Shown piece after piece: positions 60,320 through 64,000 of a stretch of 64,000 bases of DNA. Position numbers and translations under genes: made by a program. Source of the DNA: Verrucomicrobiota bacterium (lineage in GTDB: Bacteria > Verrucomicrobiota > Verrucomicrobiia > CAIQCK01); NCBI GenBank assembly GCA_016235595.1, contig JACRJX010000048.1:62001-126000 (forward strand), read 5' to 3'. The number at the start of each line of letters is the position of its first letter. The stretch's first letter is position 1. The notes under the pieces were generated by a model, which saw only the letters and a list, made by a program, of their open reading frames with translations, did not search any database and had not been told where the DNA came from.

Positions 60320-60952
60320 ATGAACTTTCGCCCATTCCTAAGAACGGTTGGTTGGCTGGCCCTGGCGACGATTGCCGCAGGGACATGGGGTTGCACACTC
60401 CTGCGCACCCCGGAACCGCCGCCCGAAAAGAAATTTGATCCTCCCACTCAATACAACGCTCCGAAAGTCGCCATCGCGAATGCATTCCGTCCTTCTGACA
60501 GCATCGTGATACGACTCGATATGGCCACGGGTCGCGAGGAGCACGTCAAGATGGTTGACGAGGAAGGAAACATCGAGATGCCCTTTGTCGGCAAGATCAA
60601 GATCGGGGGCATGACGGTGAACCAGGCGCAGGAGGCTATTCGCAAGGTTTACGTGCCACGCTACTACAGTTATCTGACGGTGACAGCCACGTTACAGACC
60701 CCGCGCATGGTTTATCTCTCCGGCGAGGTCAGAGGACAGGGCGGAAGTTTGCCCCATCGCGAAGACATGACGGTTTACCGCCTCATCATGCAAGCAGGCG
60801 GCTTCAGCGAATTTGCCAAAAAGCGCGAGGTGGTGCTTACCCGCGATGGCAAACAGACCATCGTGGACTGCGTGAAAATCGAGCAGAACCCGGAACTGGA
60901 TATCCCACTGCTGCCGGGCGACAATGTTCTGGTTCCGAAGTCGATATTCTGA
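60320..60952 (+). CDS. Polysaccharide export outer-membrane lipoprotein (Wza/OtnA-like)
   Basis: 210 residues from ATG 60320. The N-terminus is a lipoprotein signal with the lipobox-like TWGCTLL (Cys near residue 25). A Poly_export domain follows (AFRPSDSIVIRLDMATGREE, GNIEMPFVGKIKIGGMTVNQ), then one SLBB domain (TPRMVYLSGEVRGQGGSLP, VYRLIMQAGGFSEFAKKREV). It is shorter than E. coli Wza, with a single SLBB repeat and no amphipathic C-terminal helix, so the outer-membrane channel may be built differently. It follows the BY-kinase gene by 25 bp; the frame extends upstream into that gene but the lipobox fixes the start. Confidence 0.92.
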   Translation: MNFRPFLRTVGWLALATIAAGTWGCTLLRTPEPPPEKKFDPPTQYNAPKVAIANAFRPSDSIVIRLDMATGREEHVKMVDEEGNIEMPFVGKIKIGGMTVNQAQEAIRKVYVPRYYSYLTVTATLQTPRMVYLSGEVRGQGGSLPHREDMTVYRLIMQAGGFSEFAKKREVVLTRDGKQTIVDCVKIEQNPELDIPLLPGDNVLVPKSIF

Positions 60953-60979
60953 GTCTTTCGCGCCTCGCCGCTGGCGGCG

Positions 60980-60985
60980 TATAAC
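60980..60985 (+). promoter_or_regulatory. -10-like hexamer TATAAC before the O-antigen-ligase gene
   Basis: TATAAC ends 8 bp before ATG 60994. The best -35 candidate 17 bp upstream (TTCGCG) is weak. The spacing matches the leaderless-looking promoters of parB and lutA. Confidence 0.35.
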
Positions 60986-60993
60986 CGTATTCT

Positions 60994-63012
60994 ATGTCTC
61001 CCGTGATTGAACGCCGTCGCCACCGGCGCCGCTCCTCAAACGACGTTAGCACGGCCGCCGGATGGCGCGGCGTAGTCGAGCGATCCGGTGAACGCGTTGT
61101 TTTTTACACCCTTTGCCTGATGCTGGTCTTCGCGGTGCTGGCGCTGGGCGCCATCCAACCGTGGGCATGTGACATCCTCGAAATGTTGGCGCTGGTGGCG
61201 TTGCTGGGTTGGGCCGCGCGAGTGGCCGTGGCTGGGAAACTCGCCTGGATTCGCACGCCACTGGATCTGCCGTTGGCAATCGGCGTGACCTATGTGGTGG
61301 CGCGCTACGCCGTTTCGCCTGTGGAATGGATCTCGCGCCAGGAGATGTTGCTGGTGCTGATGTATGCCTCCGTCTATTTCCTGGTCACCCAGCATTTCGC
61401 TCGCCGGCAGCGGCAAAACGCGTTGCTTTGGGTTCTGATGGCGATCGCCGTCGGCATCACGGCCTACGGTTTCATCAACTGGATGCGCGGCATCCAGATG
61501 GTTTGGTGGTTTCCGTATGAGGACAGCCTCCAGCGGGTTCGTGGGACGTTTTTCAATCCAAACCACTTCGCTGGCTATCTTGATCTGGCGCTGGCAGTCG
61601 CGCTGGCGCATCTGCTGTGGTCGGGACGCGGGGCCGCGCAACGCATTGTGCTGGCCTACGCCGCTTGCGTGATGATGGGCGGCATCGTGCTTGCCGGGTC
61701 GCGTGGCGGCTACGTCATCACGGGCTTCATTCTCATCTTCGTGTTGGTTGCCGTGGCGCGCGGCATCACCCGGCGCTGGTGGCCTGCCCTGCTGATTATC
61801 CTGCTCGTTGCGCTGGGCGGCGCCGTCGGCGCTTTCAGCTTTGAAACACTGCGTGGAAGGTTCCTGAATCCAGAACAACATTTCAATTGGTATGAAGACA
61901 GCCGCATGTGGATGTGGCAGGCGGCATGGCAGATCACTCTGGACCATCCATGGTTCGGCGCCGGGCCGGCCATCTACAACGCCATCTACGCCCGCTATCG
62001 GGACCCGGTGGACCAGCACATCCCGCAATATGTTCACAACGACTATCTTCAGGCGCTCAGTGATTACGGCATCGCGGGCTTCGTGCTGATGGGTCTGCTC
62101 GTCGTCGCCTTCCTCGTGACGGCATGGCGTATTCATTGTCGCTGGTGTCAACGCGGCATCGGCGAACATTCCGGCTGGCACTGGCCTCACTGGCTCGATA
62201 CGGACCGGGCCAGCCGGCCAGCCTGGGTGCTCGGCAGCGTGGCCGCCGTCGCGGCCTGCATGTTGCACTCGGCGGTGGATTTCAACCTTCACTTTGCTGC
62301 CTACGCATTGACGCTGACGGTGATCCTGGCGATGGGAATGCTCGCGGGCCACGCGCGCCGCTTGACGGAGGCACTGCCGGATGGAACCAAACCGTGGCCT
62401 CCCGTGATCCAAGCCATCGACCTTGGAATCACCGCGCGCCGGGTTCTTGTTGCGCTCATCCTCCTGTTTGTGGCCGCCAACGCAACGGTGGCCGTGCCGA
62501 ACGGTGTCTCATGCTTGTGCCAATGGCTGGCGGAGACGCGCCATGAACAGGCCAGACTCGCCGAGGCTCGCGCCTCGGCGGAACGGGCTTGGAAGTGGGA
62601 CTCCCGCAATTATCACGTGGCGCTGTTGCTGGGCGACATCACTTTGAACGAGGCGCGGCTGGCCTCGAACAACGCCGACGCCATGGCTGAACGGGCCTTG
62701 CAGTGGTATCGGTGCGCCGAAAAACTGAACCCGTTGGATGCCGAACCCGTGTCGCAGCAGGCTCGGGCGCTGGAGTTCCTGCATCGGTGGAAAGAAGCGG
62801 AGGCAGGCCACGTGCGGGCACTTTCCATGAGTCCCAGCTACTTTCTGTATTACGAGCGTCTGGGCCTCTTCTACGCTTCCCGCGGGGAAAAGGAGAAGGC
62901 TCTGGCCGCATTGCGGACCCGGGTTGAGCTTAAATGGTATCCGCATCAGCCGGTGCAGTTCATCAGGGACAGGATTCAACAACTGACGGCTCCCCCTGCG
63001 CCTCGTCCATAG
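60994..63012 (+). CDS. O-antigen ligase/polymerase family membrane protein with C-terminal TPR repeats
   Basis: 672 residues. An Arg-rich cytoplasmic start (VIERRRHRRRSSND) is followed by about ten to twelve hydrophobic helices up to residue ~500. The large loop has the Wzy/WaaL-type signature RVRGTFFNPNHFAGYLDLAL, then GSRGGYVITG and DHPWFGAGPAIYNAIYARYR followed by QYVHNDYLQALSDYGIAG, including the conserved histidine. The last ~170 residues are TPR-like (ARASAERAWKWDSRNYHVAL, YYERLGLFYASRGEKEKALA). Proteins of this kind polymerise or ligate glycan repeats at the periplasmic face. With the BY-kinase and Wza-like genes it completes a small exopolysaccharide set. Confidence 0.9.
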   Translation: MSPVIERRRHRRRSSNDVSTAAGWRGVVERSGERVVFYTLCLMLVFAVLALGAIQPWACDILEMLALVALLGWAARVAVAGKLAWIRTPLDLPLAIGVTYVVARYAVSPVEWISRQEMLLVLMYASVYFLVTQHFARRQRQNALLWVLMAIAVGITAYGFINWMRGIQMVWWFPYEDSLQRVRGTFFNPNHFAGYLDLALAVALAHLLWSGRGAAQRIVLAYAACVMMGGIVLAGSRGGYVITGFILIFVLVAVARGITRRWWPALLIILLVALGGAVGAFSFETLRGRFLNPEQHFNWYEDSRMWMWQAAWQITLDHPWFGAGPAIYNAIYARYRDPVDQHIPQYVHNDYLQALSDYGIAGFVLMGLLVVAFLVTAWRIHCRWCQRGIGEHSGWHWPHWLDTDRASRPAWVLGSVAAVAACMLHSAVDFNLHFAAYALTLTVILAMGMLAGHARRLTEALPDGTKPWPPVIQAIDLGITARRVLVALILLFVAANATVAVPNGVSCLCQWLAETRHEQARLAEARASAERAWKWDSRNYHVALLLGDITLNEARLASNNADAMAERALQWYRCAEKLNPLDAEPVSQQARALEFLHRWKEAEAGHVRALSMSPSYFLYYERLGLFYASRGEKEKALAALRTRVELKWYPHQPVQFIRDRIQQLTAPPAPRP

Positions 63013-63060
63013 AGACGCAGGCGCCTTCCGGTCGGCGCGCTCCCAACTGAACCGGCAACG

Positions 63061-63089
63061 TTGACCGTCGGGCCGGCCTCCACTAAAGT
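63061..63089 (+). promoter_or_regulatory. Strong promoter candidate for lutA, spacing suggests leaderless mRNA
   Basis: TTGACC, a 17-bp spacer and TAAAGT. The -10 ends 6 bp before the GTG start at 63096, so transcription should begin at about the start codon. No ribosome-binding site is visible. Confidence 0.6.
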
Positions 63090-63095
63090 CGCCGC

Positions 63096-63812
63096 GTGCA
63101 GATCGGACTTTTTATCCCCTGCCTTGTGGATCAGTTCTTTCCGCAGGCGGGACTGGCGGTGGCGCGCATCCTGAAGCGATTGGGCCACAGCGTCGAATAC
63201 CCGGCGGAACAGACCTGCTGCGGCCAGCCGGCATTCAACGCGGGCGTGCGCTCGGAAGCGGCGGCGCTGGCGAGGCGGTTCATCCAGGTTTTCGACCGGT
63301 TCGAGGCTGTTGTCGCGCCGAGCGGCTCATGCGTCGCGATGGTCCGGAATTTTTACCCGGAACTGCTCGGCGACGCCAACGGCCCGGCACACGTTCCGCT
63401 GGCCGGGCGCGTATTTGAGTTCAGCGAGTTTCTCGTGAGCCGGCTGAACGTCACCGACCTTGGCGCGACCTTTAACGAACGGGTGACGTATCACGACTCC
63501 TGCCATCTGCTCCGCGAACTGCGGGTCCGGGAGCAGCCGCGCCAACTGCTGCGTGCGGTGAAAGGGTTGGACTTCGTCGAATTGAACGACGGCCCGACTT
63601 GTTGCGGCTTCGGTGGCGTCTTCAGTGTGAAGTTCCCCGAGGTTTCCACGGTCATGGGCGAGGACAAAGTGGCAGCCATCGAGCGGACCGGGGCGCGCTA
63701 TGTCGTCGCCGGCGACTGCGGTTGCCTCATGCACATCGGCGGGCTGCTGACGCGGCGCGGCTCCAAGGTGCGGCCGATCCATCTCGCCGAACTGCTCGGA
63801 GGCGCGCCATGA
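63096..63812 (+). CDS. lutA: L-lactate-utilisation iron-sulfur protein LutA family (two CCG domains)
   Basis: 238 residues from GTG 63096. Two cysteine-rich CCG domains: LFIPCLVDQFFPQAG with AEQTCCGQPAFNAG, and TYHDSCHLLRELRVREQP with DGPTCCGFGGVFSVK, plus GDCGCLMHIGGLL. This is the domain shared by LutA, the GlcF subunit and heterodisulfide reductase B; the length and the overlapping LutB-like gene favour LutA. It works with LutB and LutC as a cytosolic or membrane-associated L-lactate dehydrogenase complex. Its stop overlaps the next ATG by 4 bp. Confidence 0.9.
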   Translation: MQIGLFIPCLVDQFFPQAGLAVARILKRLGHSVEYPAEQTCCGQPAFNAGVRSEAAALARRFIQVFDRFEAVVAPSGSCVAMVRNFYPELLGDANGPAHVPLAGRVFEFSEFLVSRLNVTDLGATFNERVTYHDSCHLLRELRVREQPRQLLRAVKGLDFVELNDGPTCCGFGGVFSVKFPEVSTVMGEDKVAAIERTGARYVVAGDCGCLMHIGGLLTRRGSKVRPIHLAELLGGAP

Positions 63813-64000
63813 TGCGCACACCCGTGCTCGAAACACAGCGGCGCGTGACACTCGCTCGCGCGCTGAACCTGGCGCTGGACAAGCGCCGGCAGTCGGTCAC
63901 CGAGTTTGCCGACTGGGAAGCGATGCGCCAGCGGGCGCACGACATCCGCGTCGGCGTGCTCGATCGGCTCGACGATTACCTCAACCAATTCGAGAGCGCG
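63809..64000 (+). CDS. lutB: LutB-like lactate-utilisation iron-sulfur protein (3' end outside window)
   Basis: The first 64 codons of a gene whose ATG overlaps the lutA stop (ATGA); a second ATG at 63812 is also possible. The visible N-terminus (LALDKRRQSVTEFADWEAMR, then RVGVLDRLDDYLNQFE) has the pattern of LutB/YkgF proteins: a helix, a D-WE-x-R-x-A word and a V-x-D-x-LD-x-YL-x-QFE segment. The ferredoxin cysteine motifs lie beyond the window. Gene order lutA-lutB supports the call. Confidence 0.8.
   Translation, partial: MMRTPVLETQRRVTLARALNLALDKRRQSVTEFADWEAMRQRAHDIRVGVLDRLDDYLNQFESA

Noticed and set aside
63021..63038. Hairpin GCGCC/GGCGC after the O-antigen-ligase gene as terminator
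   Set aside because: Only 5 bp with an 8-nt loop and no U-tract; common by chance in this composition.
1..64000. CRISPR array, tRNA/rRNA genes, transposases, integrases, phage genes
   Set aside because: Looked for repeats with regular spacers, cloverleaf-like and DDE/tyrosine-recombinase motifs; none were convincing.

Overview
The window is 64 kb of high-GC bacterial DNA. It looks like the chromosome of a PVC-superphylum bacterium, most likely Verrucomicrobiota (Pedosphaera/Limisphaerales-like), with Planctomycetota as the alternative. The reasons are the density of secreted sulfatases, an ECF sigma factor next to a YfbK-like von Willebrand protein, a large HEAT/discoidin/propeller/haem-motif mosaic protein, and Gram-negative capsule export genes. 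The phylum assignment is inference from gene content. No rRNA, tRNA, CRISPR array, insertion sequence or phage gene was seen.

Region 1 (1-4304): the end of a probable glycoside hydrolase, then an ECF sigma factor followed 9 bp later by a membrane-anchored von Willebrand A protein. Region 2 (4446-12357): a nucleotide-sugar and glycan locus. It has glucose-1-phosphate cytidylyltransferase, CDP-glucose 4,6-dehydratase, a 3,5-epimerase, a 4-reductase, a sugar C-methyltransferase, two GT4 glycosyltransferases and a small methyltransferase. Together they suggest a branched or methylated CDP-deoxysugar for a surface polysaccharide. An orphan parB follows (12471-13490).

Region 3 (13555-49313): about 36 kb of strictly co-directional genes, a sulfated-glycan degradation island. 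It encodes 14 full-length sulfatases, the stump of a fifteenth, a GH29-like fucosidase, a BNR/sialidase-fold protein, GH36, GH32, an SGNH hydrolase, an acetyl-xylan-esterase-like hydrolase, a DUF1080/LamG-like protein, an NHL-repeat protein, a Tat-exported fucose/arabinose-isomerase-like protein and a URO-D-family protein. Nearly all carry signal peptides. Several neighbours overlap by ATGA. I see no TonB/SusCD transporter, no dedicated regulator and no formylglycine-generating enzyme inside it. From 19965 to 31455 every gene except one small inserted membrane-protein gene starts with a near-copy of the same signal-peptide DNA, whatever enzyme family follows.

Region 4 (49329-55892): the HEAT/discoidin/propeller mosaic protein, the NAD(P)H-hydrate repair enzyme Nnr, a hidden 79-residue SelW-like selenoprotein, and a Tat-exported Fe/Mn superoxide dismutase. 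The selenoprotein (54804-55043) has an in-frame UGA in a Cys-x-x-Sec motif, followed 22 nt later by a perfect 7-bp hairpin whose loop starts with G. It is invisible to ordinary ORF calling and is the best candidate for an overlooked system in this window.

Region 5 (55898-64000): an ABC exporter on the minus strand. After a 437-bp intergenic gap comes a capsule/exopolysaccharide set (BY-kinase/chain-length protein, Wza-like lipoprotein, O-antigen-ligase/TPR protein). The window ends with lutA and the start of lutB (lactate oxidation).

Several genes (parB, lutA, and less strongly the ligase and the small membrane protein) have a -10-like hexamer ending only 6-8 nt before the start codon, which suggests leaderless mRNAs. 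All assignments were made by reading motifs, with no database search.
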